Assembly: GCA_035646395.1 (NCBI GenBank)
Contig: DASRPK010000119.1
Coordinates: forward strand, 1-35,106
Length of the DNA stretch: 35,106 nt
Source of the DNA: JABWBJ01 sp035646395
Lineage (GTDB): Bacteria; Gemmatimonadota; Gemmatimonadetes; Gemmatimonadales; Gemmatimonadaceae
Direction: 5' to 3'
Shown: in pieces, positions 1-7,703 of the stretch
How the letters are laid out: the number at the start of each line of letters is the position of its first letter
Position numbering within the stretch: position 1 is the first letter of the stretch
Position numbers and translations under genes: made by a program
Notes under the pieces: generated by a model
The model's database searches: none
The model's input: only the letters and a program-made list of their open reading frames with translations
What the model was told of the DNA's origin: nothing

Positions 1-37
1 GAAGCAAGAAGCAAGAAGCAAGAAGCAAGAAGCAAGA
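1..37. repeat. Heptamer array (GAAGCAA)x5 at the window edge
   Basis: Five perfect GAAGCAA units run from base 1 to 35 and stop about 50 bases before the dehydrogenase start. The unit differs by one base from the GGAAGCA arms of the five palindromes further along. The window starts inside it, so the array may be one arm of another palindrome whose other half lies outside. Confidence 0.9.
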
Positions 38-85
38 ACCTAAATTCGGAATGCAGAATTGAACGCTGACCGAGAGAGCAGTCGA

Positions 86-1336
86 ATGTTCAACATGTTT
101 CGTGCCATGACCGTCGCCATCGTGCTCAGCGCGTGCGCGACGGAAATTGCGCCCACGTGTGCCGCAGGCAACGCCGGGTTGACATTGCCACCGGGGTTCT
201 GCGCCCAGATCGTCGCCGATTCGGTGGGCACGGCGCGGCACATTGCCGTAGCGACTAACGGTGACCTGTTCATCGCCCTGCGAGACACAACCGCCAGCGC
301 CGTCGTGCTGCGGGATGCGGACGGAGACGGCATTGCCGAACAGCGCCAGCGATTTGGCGCGCGCGGCGGAACCGGTATCGCGTTCTTCGACAATCACCTG
401 TATCTGTCGACCGATACTTCGATCGTACGGATACCCTGGTCCGATGGCGCGCTGGTTCCGACTGGCACTCCAGAAACAATCGTCACGGAACTGGCGGTTC
501 AACGCGGGCACTCGGCGAAGCCGTTCACCATCGCAACCGATGGATCGCTGTACGTCACCATCGGTGCGCCGTCGAACGCCTGCCAGGAAAAGGATCGTGA
601 AGCCGGGTCGAAGGGAATGGATCCCTGTCCCCTGCTCGAGACGTCAGGCGGCATCTGGCGCTTCGACGCCCGGAAGCCGATGCAACGCTTCGCCGACGGG
701 GTCCGGTTCGCGACCGGATTGCGGAACGTTGTTGCGTTGACCGTTGGGCCGGACGGCTCCTCGTTATGGGCGCTGCAGCACGGACGCGACCTCCTGTCCG
801 GCAATTGGGGGAAACAGCACACCGTCTTCACCGACCAGAAGAGCGCTGAGAATCCTGCGGAGGAATTCTTTCGCATCGAACAGGGAAAGGATTACGGGTG
901 GCCGTACTGCTATTACGACGTTGACCTGAAACAGAAGGTGCTGTCTCCCGAATACGGCGGCGACGGACAGACGGTGGGTCGGTGTGCAACGGTGGAGCAA
1001 CCGCTTGTCGCATTTCCGGGGCATTGGGCACCGGAGAGCATCGTCTTCTATTCCGGCTCGGCATTCCCGGCCGAGTACCAGGGTGGCGCGTTCGTCGCCT
1101 TCCACGGTTCATGGAATCGCGCACCGCTGCCGCAGGCTGGATTCAACGTGTCATTCGTGTCGTTCGCGAATGGACAGCCTAACGGGACCTACCGCATTTT
1201 CGCGGATGGTTTCCGCGGCGACTCGACGCAGCAGCTCAACCGGCCGATGGGACTGGCGGTGACGTCAGACGGTGCACTGATCGTTGGGGACGACAAGGGC
1301 GGCCGGATATACCGGATTTGGTACCCAAACCCCTAG
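86..1336 (+). CDS. PQQ-dependent sorbosone/glucose dehydrogenase-like lipoprotein
   Basis: Predicted periplasmic sugar/aldose dehydrogenase of the glucose/sorbosone dehydrogenase beta-propeller family, which uses PQQ. ATG 86 is chosen because it gives a short leader ending in a lipobox (V-L-S-A-C, Cys about residue 17); a TTG at 59 would add nine residues lying next to the heptamer array, and ATGs at 95 and 107 are also possible. The mature start (LPPGFCAQIVADS) and later blocks (RHIAVATNGDLFIAL, FATGLRNVVALTVGP, the DYGWPYCYYD block, FHGSWNR near the end) are typical of this family. Length about 416 residues is normal. It converges on the MFS gene with a 9-base gap. Its QPNG codons contain a GCCTAACG octamer. 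Cofactor and substrate are inferred from the family only. Confidence 0.82.
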   Translation: MFNMFRAMTVAIVLSACATEIAPTCAAGNAGLTLPPGFCAQIVADSVGTARHIAVATNGDLFIALRDTTASAVVLRDADGDGIAEQRQRFGARGGTGIAFFDNHLYLSTDTSIVRIPWSDGALVPTGTPETIVTELAVQRGHSAKPFTIATDGSLYVTIGAPSNACQEKDREAGSKGMDPCPLLETSGGIWRFDARKPMQRFADGVRFATGLRNVVALTVGPDGSSLWALQHGRDLLSGNWGKQHTVFTDQKSAENPAEEFFRIEQGKDYGWPYCYYDVDLKQKVLSPEYGGDGQTVGRCATVEQPLVAFPGHWAPESIVFYSGSAFPAEYQGGAFVAFHGSWNRAPLPQAGFNVSFVSFANGQPNGTYRIFADGFRGDSTQQLNRPMGLAVTSDGALIVGDDKGGRIYRIWYPNP

Positions 1337-1345
1337 AGTCGATCC

Positions 1346-2566
1346 TCACACCTCGACTCTCTTCACAGAAGGCCTGAACGCCATCAGAAAGAGCACGAAG
1401 ACGACCAGAGCGCCTAACGCCGGCACCAGCCAGACCGCGGACCAGTCGTGCCGGACACAATCGGTGGCGCCGGCGGCGCAGTCGGGATTGAGGTAACGAC
1501 CGACGACCTTGCCTGAGACCCAGGCGCCGATGAAGTAGCCCACGCCGTTGGTGACAAAATTGATGAAACCCTGCGCCGCGGCGCGAATGCGCGGACCGGC
1601 CGCCTCATCGGTGTAGATCTGCCCGGCGACGAAGAAGAAATCGTAGCAGACTCCGTGCAGCAGGATGCCGGCATAGATCAACCACATACCCGCGCCCGCG
1701 TCGCCGTTGGCAAACGCGAAGTAGCGCAGCGACCACGCCAGCATGCCAACCAGCATGATCACCTTGATGCCGTACCGCTTCAGCGCGAACGGCAGCAGGA
1801 GCATGAAGCCAATCTCGGACATCTGTCCGAACGTCTGGATGAAAGCCGGATCGGGCACACCGATTTCGGTCAGAAATGGATTCCCGAACGCGTAGTAGAA
1901 CTGCAGCGGAATGCAGAGGAGGAACGACCCGAAGACAAACGTCGCGAAGTCGGGGCGCTTCATGAGTTGCAAGGCATCCAGCCCCAGGGCGTCGCGCACG
2001 CTGAACGGGGCTCCGGCGCCGCGCGGGGGTGTGTGCGGCAACGCGAGCGAGAAGAGTCCCATCACCACCGACGCGCCGGCGGCGACGCGCATCGGTGTGG
2101 CGAGCGCCTCGGCGTGGAGGAACCGTCCGATGACGATACCGGCAACAATCCACCCGATCGTCCCGAGCACACGAATGAGCGGGAAGTCACGAGCTGGATC
2201 CTGCACATGGTGAAACGAAATCGAATTCGTCAGACTCAGCGTCGGCATGTAGCAGAGCGCGTAGAGAATCAACATGGGGTAGAACGAGCCCCAGGTCGTC
2301 TGCATCGATACGAGATACATGACGAGGGCGCCGAGCAGATGCAGAATCGCGAGTAACTTCTCGGTGGCAAAGAACCGATCCGCCACAATTCCGATGAAAA
2401 ACGGAGATACGAGCGCGGCTATGGCGGTCGCTCCGTAGGCGAGCCCGACTTGTCCATCAGTGAACCGAAGCGTCTGGCCGAGGTACGTCCCCATAGTCAC
2501 GAACCATGCTCCCCAGATGAAGTACTGGAGGAACATCATCACCGAGAGGCGGGCTCTTACGGACAT
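1346..2566 (-). CDS. MFS nucleoside:H+ symporter-like permease
   Basis: Inner-membrane major-facilitator carrier of about 406 residues with roughly 12 hydrophobic segments. The N-terminus (RLSVMMFLQYFIWGAWFVTMG) is the hallmark start of the NupG/XapB nucleoside:H+ symporter family; further family-like blocks are LTNSISFHHV, FPLIRVLGTIGWI and a late GxxxxG-rich pair of helices. The likely role is proton-coupled nucleoside or sugar uptake; the actual substrate cannot be read from sequence. No Shine-Dalgarno is visible: the leader immediately upstream of the ATG is occupied by a GGGATGT heptamer array. It is divergent from the M48 gene (95-base gap). The PALGA stretch near the C-terminus uses a TTA leucine codon that forms the octamer motif. 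Confidence 0.85.
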   Translation of the reverse strand: MSVRARLSVMMFLQYFIWGAWFVTMGTYLGQTLRFTDGQVGLAYGATAIAALVSPFFIGIVADRFFATEKLLAILHLLGALVMYLVSMQTTWGSFYPMLILYALCYMPTLSLTNSISFHHVQDPARDFPLIRVLGTIGWIVAGIVIGRFLHAEALATPMRVAAGASVVMGLFSLALPHTPPRGAGAPFSVRDALGLDALQLMKRPDFATFVFGSFLLCIPLQFYYAFGNPFLTEIGVPDPAFIQTFGQMSEIGFMLLLPFALKRYGIKVIMLVGMLAWSLRYFAFANGDAGAGMWLIYAGILLHGVCYDFFFVAGQIYTDEAAGPRIRAAAQGFINFVTNGVGYFIGAWVSGKVVGRYLNPDCAAGATDCVRHDWSAVWLVPALGALVVFVLFLMAFRPSVKRVEV

Positions 2567-2571
2567 GGATC

Positions 2572-2598
2572 GGGATGTGGGATGTGGGAGGTGGGATG
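2572..2598. repeat. Heptamer array (GGGATGT) between divergent genes
   Basis: Units GGGATGT, GGGATGT, GGGAGGT and GGGATGA lie 6 bases upstream of the MFS start codon and inside the 95-base divergent promoter region. It is the same unit that forms the arms of the palindrome at 12974-13073. Confidence 0.85.
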
Positions 2599-2661
2599 AA
2601 ACCTCGCGAACCTAGATCGGACCAGATTACTGCGGAAGATTGAACCCTTCGATAAACGGCC

Positions 2662-4098
2662 ATGCATACCACCGCACGTTTCTTCAGGACCGGAATACTT
2701 CCGGCGACATTGATCGCTGTTCTCGTGACATGCGCGAGGAACCCCGTCACCGGTCGGCGAGAACTGTCGCTGATCTCCGAATCACAGGAAGTCTCGATGG
2801 GCCAGGAGGCGGCCAAGCAGGTCGCCGCCAGCATCCCCCCGGTCGCGGATGATGCGTTGCAGCGGTACGTCTCCGGACTTGGCATGCAGTTGGCGCGCGC
2901 CTCGGAGCGACCGAATCTGCCCTGGAGCTTCACCGTCATCGACGACCCGCAGGTGAATGCGTTCGCGCTGCCAGGAGGCCCGATCTTCATCACGCGCGGC
3001 ATTCTCTCGCACATGAATTCCGAGGCGCAGCTGGTGTCAGTCCTCGGTCACGAAATCGGCCACATCACGGCGAAACATTCGGTTCAGCAGATGTCGCAGG
3101 CGCAGCTGGCGCAGATCGGACTGATCGCAGCGGTGATCGTGAAGCCGGGCCTCGCACAGTTCGGTGATCTGGCGAGCCAGGGGTTGGGACTGCTCTTCCT
3201 CAAGTTCGGCCGCGACGACGAAACACAGGCCGACGACCTCGGCTTCAAGTACATGACCACGGGTGGATACTCGCCGACTGAAATGGCCGCGATGTTCCGG
3301 ACACTGCAGCGACTCGGCGGAGGAAGCACTGAGGGACGCGTTCCTGAATGGCTCTCGACGCACCCCGATCCCGGAAATCGTGTCGAGAAGACTCTCCAGA
3401 GAACGGCTGCCACCTCACTTCCGTCGGGACTCAAGGTCGAACGGGACGCATTCCTTCAAAGAACTGAGGGACTCATCTTCGGCGAAAATCCGCGCGAAGG
3501 TTTCTTCCGTCAGCAACAGTTCCTCCATCCCGACTTGAGGTTCCAGCTCGACTTTCCCTCTGGCTGGAAAACGCAAAATCAACCATCGGCGGTCGCCGCG
3601 ATCAGCCCGCAGCAGGATGCTCTCGTAGTGCTCGCACTCGCAGGAACCGCTTCGCCAAACCAGGCACTCTCGGAGTTCTTCGGGCAGCAGGGCATCACGA
3701 ACCAGGGCACCTCATCAGGTTCGATAAACGGCATGCCTGCGGCAACGGGAACATTCACCGCCAACACAGAAGACGGCGTACTGGCCGGCAATGTCGCTTT
3801 CGTTTCGCTCGACAACCGGACTTTCAGGCTGCTCGCCTACACGCCACAGCAGCGGTATTCCGCGTACCGCGGCGTGTTCACGCAATCGCTGGGGTCCTTC
3901 CGCAGACTGACAGATCCAGCGGCACTGGCGGTTCAGCCGGTGCGGGTGCGCCTGGTCCGGCTTCCGCGAGCAATGACCGTGACGGAGTTCCATCAGGCGT
4001 ACCCGTCGCCGATTCCACTCGCGCAGGTGGCGTTGATCAACGGCGTTGAGCCGACAACAACCCTCCCAGCCGGAACGCTTGTCAAACGGGTCCAGTAG
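2662..4098 (+). CDS. M48 family periplasmic metalloprotease lipoprotein (BepA-like)
   Basis: Zinc metalloprotease of the M48 family, probably attached to a membrane and involved in envelope protein quality control as BepA/LoiP-type enzymes are. The zinc site is intact: H-E-I-G-H at residues 120-124 and the third ligand glutamate at about 177 in the F-G-R-D-D-E-T-Q-A-D block. An N-terminal hydrophobic segment ends at Cys24 (L-V-T-C), a weak lipobox. The mature start NPVTGRRELSLIS is typical of the family. The last ~200 residues form a separate domain ending in a LysM-like SPIPLAQVALINGVEPTTTL stretch, as in many M48 proteins outside Proteobacteria. The start is the first ATG; no clear ribosome site is visible. 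Function beyond proteolysis is inferred. Confidence 0.9.
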   Translation: MHTTARFFRTGILPATLIAVLVTCARNPVTGRRELSLISESQEVSMGQEAAKQVAASIPPVADDALQRYVSGLGMQLARASERPNLPWSFTVIDDPQVNAFALPGGPIFITRGILSHMNSEAQLVSVLGHEIGHITAKHSVQQMSQAQLAQIGLIAAVIVKPGLAQFGDLASQGLGLLFLKFGRDDETQADDLGFKYMTTGGYSPTEMAAMFRTLQRLGGGSTEGRVPEWLSTHPDPGNRVEKTLQRTAATSLPSGLKVERDAFLQRTEGLIFGENPREGFFRQQQFLHPDLRFQLDFPSGWKTQNQPSAVAAISPQQDALVVLALAGTASPNQALSEFFGQQGITNQGTSSGSINGMPAATGTFTANTEDGVLAGNVAFVSLDNRTFRLLAYTPQQRYSAYRGVFTQSLGSFRRLTDPAALAVQPVRVRLVRLPRAMTVTEFHQAYPSPIPLAQVALINGVEPTTTLPAGTLVKRVQ

Positions 4099-4276
4099 GG
4101 CACAGCGGTACCAAGCCATCGCGTGACGGTTTTCGCTGGAGTCCTGCGCATAGCGGGCTGACACCTTCCCTCTGGTAGCACAGACGAGGGCGGCACTAAA
4201 GTCAGCCGGCCGGCACCCGATTCGCCGCGGGAGCTGGTCCTCCTCTGCGACCACTGTCGGCGAGAAGGAGCGTTCC

Positions 4277-4819
4277 ATGCGAAGGCCAGGGAAAGCCCTC
4301 CGGCTAGCGGCGTTGGCTTCAGCAATCGCCGCTTCAGCCGGTCAGGCGCAGGGCGGGATCGCGCTCGGGTACACGGACATCGGTGCCGTGCTTGGTATCG
4401 GCGGAGTTGGCGAAGCCAGCTTTGCTCTCGGCGGCCGTTTCGAGAAGGTCATCAAGCCCCTGCCCGATCTGGGTGATGGACTACTGGGCATTCAAGTCGG
4501 TGCTGACTGGTGGAGCTGGGACTTCGGTTCAGGCTACAGCGTTTCGTACATCCCGATCGGCGTAACGGCGAACTACCACTTCAAGATGGAAAACAAGAAG
4601 ATCGATCCGTTCCTTGGCGCCGGATTGGGATATCAGTTGGTAAATGCCAGCTGCCCGAGCTTCCAGGGCGTCGACCCCTGTGGATCGTATTCGAGCGGGA
4701 TCTACTTCATCACGAAGGCCGGCATCCGCTACTTCCTGAACACGAACATGGCACTGTACGCCGACATCGGAGTCGGCGCGGCAACGCTGAACGTCGGCGC
4801 TGTGTGGAAGATCAAGTGA
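4277..4819 (+). CDS. Small outer membrane beta-barrel-like protein
   Basis: A 180-residue protein with a signal peptide (residues 1 to about 25, cut near GQAQG) followed by alternating Gly/aromatic strands (GIALGYTDIG, VGADWWSWDFG, IPIGVTANYHF, DPFLGAGLGYQLV, ALYADIGVGAATLNVGAVW), as expected of an 8-strand OmpW/opacity-like barrel. Two cysteines (CPSFQGVDPC) lie in a predicted loop and could form a disulfide. A good ribosome site (GAAGGAG, 4262-4268) fixes the ATG. No specific family name can be assigned with confidence; function unknown. A heptamer-armed palindrome follows 11 bases after the stop and probably ends transcription. Confidence 0.72.
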   Translation: MRRPGKALRLAALASAIAASAGQAQGGIALGYTDIGAVLGIGGVGEASFALGGRFEKVIKPLPDLGDGLLGIQVGADWWSWDFGSGYSVSYIPIGVTANYHFKMENKKIDPFLGAGLGYQLVNASCPSFQGVDPCGSYSSGIYFITKAGIRYFLNTNMALYADIGVGAATLNVGAVWKIK

Positions 4820-4830
4820 TTTGGGAATGA

Positions 4831-4955
4831 GGAAGCAGGAGGCAGGAAGCAGGAAGCAGGGAAGGAACGAAACGGTTGAAATCTTGAGGGCTCGTCGTCG
4901 CGAGACGCGGGCCCTCGTTCAATCACTGCTTCCGGTCCCCTGCTTCTGGTCCTGG
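4831..4955 (+). repeat. Heptamer-armed palindrome, copy A (GGAAGCA arms)
   Basis: The left arm has degenerate GGAAGCA units (4831-4860) and the right arm TGCTTCC-type units (4927-4955). Between them lie the conserved 20-nt box (4864-4883) and a hairpin (4886-4916). The hairpin pairs GAGGGCTCGT with CGGGCCCTC and closes CGTC/GACG over a GCGA (GNRA-type) loop. TTGAA before it and TTCAA after it extend the pairing. It lies between two same-strand genes and could act as a terminator for the upstream one. Confidence 0.88.
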
Positions 4956-4999
4956 AAAAACCGCTCGTCGGCGTGACGCCGGGACACCAGATTCAGCGC

Positions 5000-5923
5000 A
5001 TGACGATCGACCAATCCCGGGGTATTCGTGCCGCGCAGGCTGGCCTTCTCGTCAATGCGGTCCTCGCTGTCATCAAGGTGCTCGCGGGAGTGATCGGCAA
5101 CTCGTATGCGCTGATCGCCGACGGAATTGAATCGACCGCCGATCTCTTCTCCTCGACCATCGTCTGGAGTGGGCTGCGTATCGCAAGGCGCGATGCAAAC
5201 ACTGAATACCCATTCGGATACGGAAAAGCAGAGACGCTGGCCGCGGCAACCGTTGCCCTCATGCTCATTGGCGCCGCGATTGCCATTTCGATCGAGGCTA
5301 TTCGGGAGATCGTGACGCCACATCACGCGCCTGCTCCGTGGACGCTGGCGGTGCTCGTGATCGTGGTCGCCGTGAAAGAAGTAATGTTCCGCAGGGTTCA
5401 CGCGGTGAGCGCCAAGGTCGGTAGTGAAGCCGTGCGCGCCGACGCATGGCATCATCGCAGCGATGCTATCACTTCACTTGCTGCATTCGTCGGCATCTCG
5501 ATCGCGCTCCTCGGGGGCGAAGGGTGGGAGGAGGCCGACGATTGGGCGGCGCTGTTCGCCGCCGCGGTGATTGCCTGGAATGGGCAGAGCATCCTGCGAC
5601 CGGCGATCGCCGGCCTGATGGACCGCAGCGCCGAGCCGGCGATCCGGGAACGCGTGTACGAAATCGCCTGCTCGGTCCCGCACGTTCGCGCTGTCGAGAA
5701 AGTAATTGTGCGACGAGCAGGAGTCGACTACTTCGCGGACCTCCACGTCCATGCTGATCCCATGATGTCGCTCCGAGAGGCGCACGTGGTAAGCGGCAAG
5801 GTCAAGAGCGCGATCAGGACCACGCTGCCTAACGTGCGCGGAGTCCTGGTGCACATGGAGCCTTTTGAAGACGAGGAAGCAGGAAGCAGGAAGCCGGAAG
5901 CAGGGAAGGAACGAGGCGGTTGA
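5000..5923 (+). CDS. CDF-family cation efflux transporter
   Basis: Inner-membrane metal/proton antiporter of the cation diffusion facilitator family, exporting a divalent metal. Six membrane segments are followed by a cytoplasmic ferredoxin-like dimer domain (about the last 90 residues, IRERVYEIACSVPHVRAVEK and DYFADLHVHADPMMSL). The first metal site reads A-D-G-I-E-S-T-A-D, with Glu where many CDFs have His; the TM5 pair is H-H-R-S-D, a normal HxxxD. ATG 5000 is preferred; GTG 4973 would add nine residues, and neither has a good ribosome site. The last ~16 residues (EEAGSRKPEAGKERGG) are translated from palindrome copy B, and the stop codon lies in its conserved box, so this tail is probably not ancestral. 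Confidence 0.87.
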   Translation: MTIDQSRGIRAAQAGLLVNAVLAVIKVLAGVIGNSYALIADGIESTADLFSSTIVWSGLRIARRDANTEYPFGYGKAETLAAATVALMLIGAAIAISIEAIREIVTPHHAPAPWTLAVLVIVVAVKEVMFRRVHAVSAKVGSEAVRADAWHHRSDAITSLAAFVGISIALLGGEGWEEADDWAALFAAAVIAWNGQSILRPAIAGLMDRSAEPAIRERVYEIACSVPHVRAVEKVIVRRAGVDYFADLHVHADPMMSLREAHVVSGKVKSAIRTTLPNVRGVLVHMEPFEDEEAGSRKPEAGKERGG

Positions 5924-5990
5924 AATCTTGAGGGCCCGCCGTCACCAGACGCGGGCCCTCTTTCAATTCTCCGTTTCCGCTTCTTGTCTT
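5873..5990 (+). repeat. Heptamer-armed palindrome, copy B
   Basis: The left arm is four GGAAGCA-type units (5873-5905), the box is at 5908-5927 and the hairpin at 5930-5960 (GAGGGCCCGC/GCGGGCCCTC, inner GTC/GAC, ACCA loop). TTGAAA and TTTCAA flank it as an outer pair. The right arm is decayed. Compared with copy A the left stem changes TCGT to CCGC, which turns wobble pairs into G-C pairs. The copy overlaps the 3' end of the CDF gene and sits between convergent genes. Confidence 0.87.
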
Positions 5991-5997
5991 TGCTGTA

Positions 5998-7503
5998 TCA
6001 CCGTTTCCTTGCCGGCCGGCTGGCGAAGTGTTTCGACCAGATCACGATTACCGCGCAATTGGACGAATTCGCGCTCGTGAACTGGATTGGTACCGTCGAG
6101 CCCTGGTAGACCTCGATGGCGGCAATGTTGTACGGAGGGATCATGCGATCGACGTCACCCGGGAACACCGGATCATAGGCGGTGCCGTCGAGCCAGAACT
6201 TCACACAGTTGCCGCCCAGCATATTGCCGCGCGAGCTCTCCACGGCATAGTCGTAGGGACTGACGGGCACCACGCGCAGTGATGGCACGGTGCGGAACAC
6301 GTCGGTCAACATGTTCGGACCACGCTTCATGATTTCGTCCGCGTCCATGAACGTGCCGGACATGCCACGCTTCCGGGCGGTGAAGCCGATGTTGTCGAGG
6401 CTCATGTCGCTTTCGGCAGTCACCACGACCGGATCGAGCATCTGCACCGGCTGGCTCATCGTGATCGTGGTCGTCGCCGGTTGACGCGTCGAAAGCTCGA
6501 CCGGCTTGCTCACGGGAGCAAAGCCCATCTGCCGTGCCGTGACCGACTGCGTTCCCGATGGCAGTTCCGCAAGCGAAAAAGCACCTTCGGCGTTCGTCAG
6601 CGCCCGGCTCGTCGTGCCTTCGACTTCGACGCGCACGTTCGCCATGGGAGCGCCAGTCGCATTGACCACCTTTCCGCGCAGGACTGCCTGGCCCTTCTGG
6701 TAGTTCACCGCGGAAAAACGTTGTTCACCACTTCCGCGGCTTGGAGCCGCCTGCGTGCTGTCCACGGTCGCCTTGGCGACGGTATTCGCGTTTCCAATGC
6801 GAAGGCCTTGAATCACCAGCGGCTGCCCGACAAACGTGACCTTGATCTCGGCTGTCGTTATGCCGGCCTTCTCCGCCTGCAAGGTTCCCTCGACTTCCGA
6901 CGGGACTCCGCAGATCCTGAACACGCCATCCTGGTTCACGGTGGCGCCGCGCAATCGGGGCATGCGCTTCAAGCCGTCGGCAAGCGAGAGCTCCGACCAG
7001 GCGAACGAAATGCGCGCGCCGCTCACCGGTTGATCGGTGTCGGCGTCGAGCAGGCGGCCAATGATCGCCGACGGGCCAAGCCGTCGCGTCGCGGCGGAGC
7101 AGGAGAGGCCGACGAGTGTTTCCGCAGACGGGACGCCCATCTCGAGGACTTTCCGCTCACCGGGTGCCACCGCGAACGAATCGGTGACCATCGTCAGGCC
7201 GAGTGAATCGAGCAGGTCGTGCGCGACGTGCACCTTGTGCATCCCGGGCGGAAGGCTGTCGATGTTGAAGAGGCCGCGCTCGTTGGTCGCGCCGATCCGG
7301 GTGGAGCCGAGCACAAAAACTGTCGCACCGACCAGCGGCGTGTTGTGCACGCTGTCGAACACGGTGCCGAGCAGCGAGGCGAGGCGCTTGGTGCTGTCCT
7401 GTTGAGTTGCGGGCGGCGTCGATTGCGCGAACGCGGACGCTCCGCCTCCGAGCAGGGAGGCTGCCAGAACCAGGGCGGGCAATGTACGAACGAGTCTCTG
7501 CAT
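5998..7503 (-). CDS. CarboxypepD-regulatory / TonB plug-only exported protein
   Basis: ATG 7503 gives a clean signal peptide (MQRLVRTLPALVLAASLLGG, cut near SAFAQ); the open frame extends to 7680 but that part does not look like protein. About 500 residues: a carboxypeptidase-regulatory-like domain near residues 30-120 (GTVFDSVHNTPLVGATVFVLG), a second less clear copy, a third one in the middle (LRGKVVNATGAPMANVRVEVEG), then a TonB-receptor plug (MKRGPNMLTDVFRTVPSLRVVP, KFWLDGTAYDP, IAAIEVYQGSTVPIQFT) that ends the protein. The beta-barrel of a true receptor is missing. It probably lies in the periplasm or at the outer membrane; role unknown. The protein ends about 10 bases past palindrome copy B. 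The 200 bases upstream (7504-7703) hold nothing I can name. Confidence 0.72.
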   Translation of the reverse strand: MQRLVRTLPALVLAASLLGGGASAFAQSTPPATQQDSTKRLASLLGTVFDSVHNTPLVGATVFVLGSTRIGATNERGLFNIDSLPPGMHKVHVAHDLLDSLGLTMVTDSFAVAPGERKVLEMGVPSAETLVGLSCSAATRRLGPSAIIGRLLDADTDQPVSGARISFAWSELSLADGLKRMPRLRGATVNQDGVFRICGVPSEVEGTLQAEKAGITTAEIKVTFVGQPLVIQGLRIGNANTVAKATVDSTQAAPSRGSGEQRFSAVNYQKGQAVLRGKVVNATGAPMANVRVEVEGTTSRALTNAEGAFSLAELPSGTQSVTARQMGFAPVSKPVELSTRQPATTTITMSQPVQMLDPVVVTAESDMSLDNIGFTARKRGMSGTFMDADEIMKRGPNMLTDVFRTVPSLRVVPVSPYDYAVESSRGNMLGGNCVKFWLDGTAYDPVFPGDVDRMIPPYNIAAIEVYQGSTVPIQFTSANSSNCAVIVIWSKHFASRPARKR

Positions 7504-7703
7504 CTTCTGCTTCGATAGCGAGGACCGGCAGGAAACCGGCCGATTCGGAGCGGTCGCGGCGCGAATCACCGCGTCTGCAAGGCGCCGTCTATTAGTACCG
7601 TGAAAAATGGCCAATGGTTGGCGCCCCGGGAAAGTAACGGGGCCAAGCCGGGATACCCCGACGTCGCCCCCAAATGCCATGGCGGTGCGTCATCCAAAAC
7701 CCC

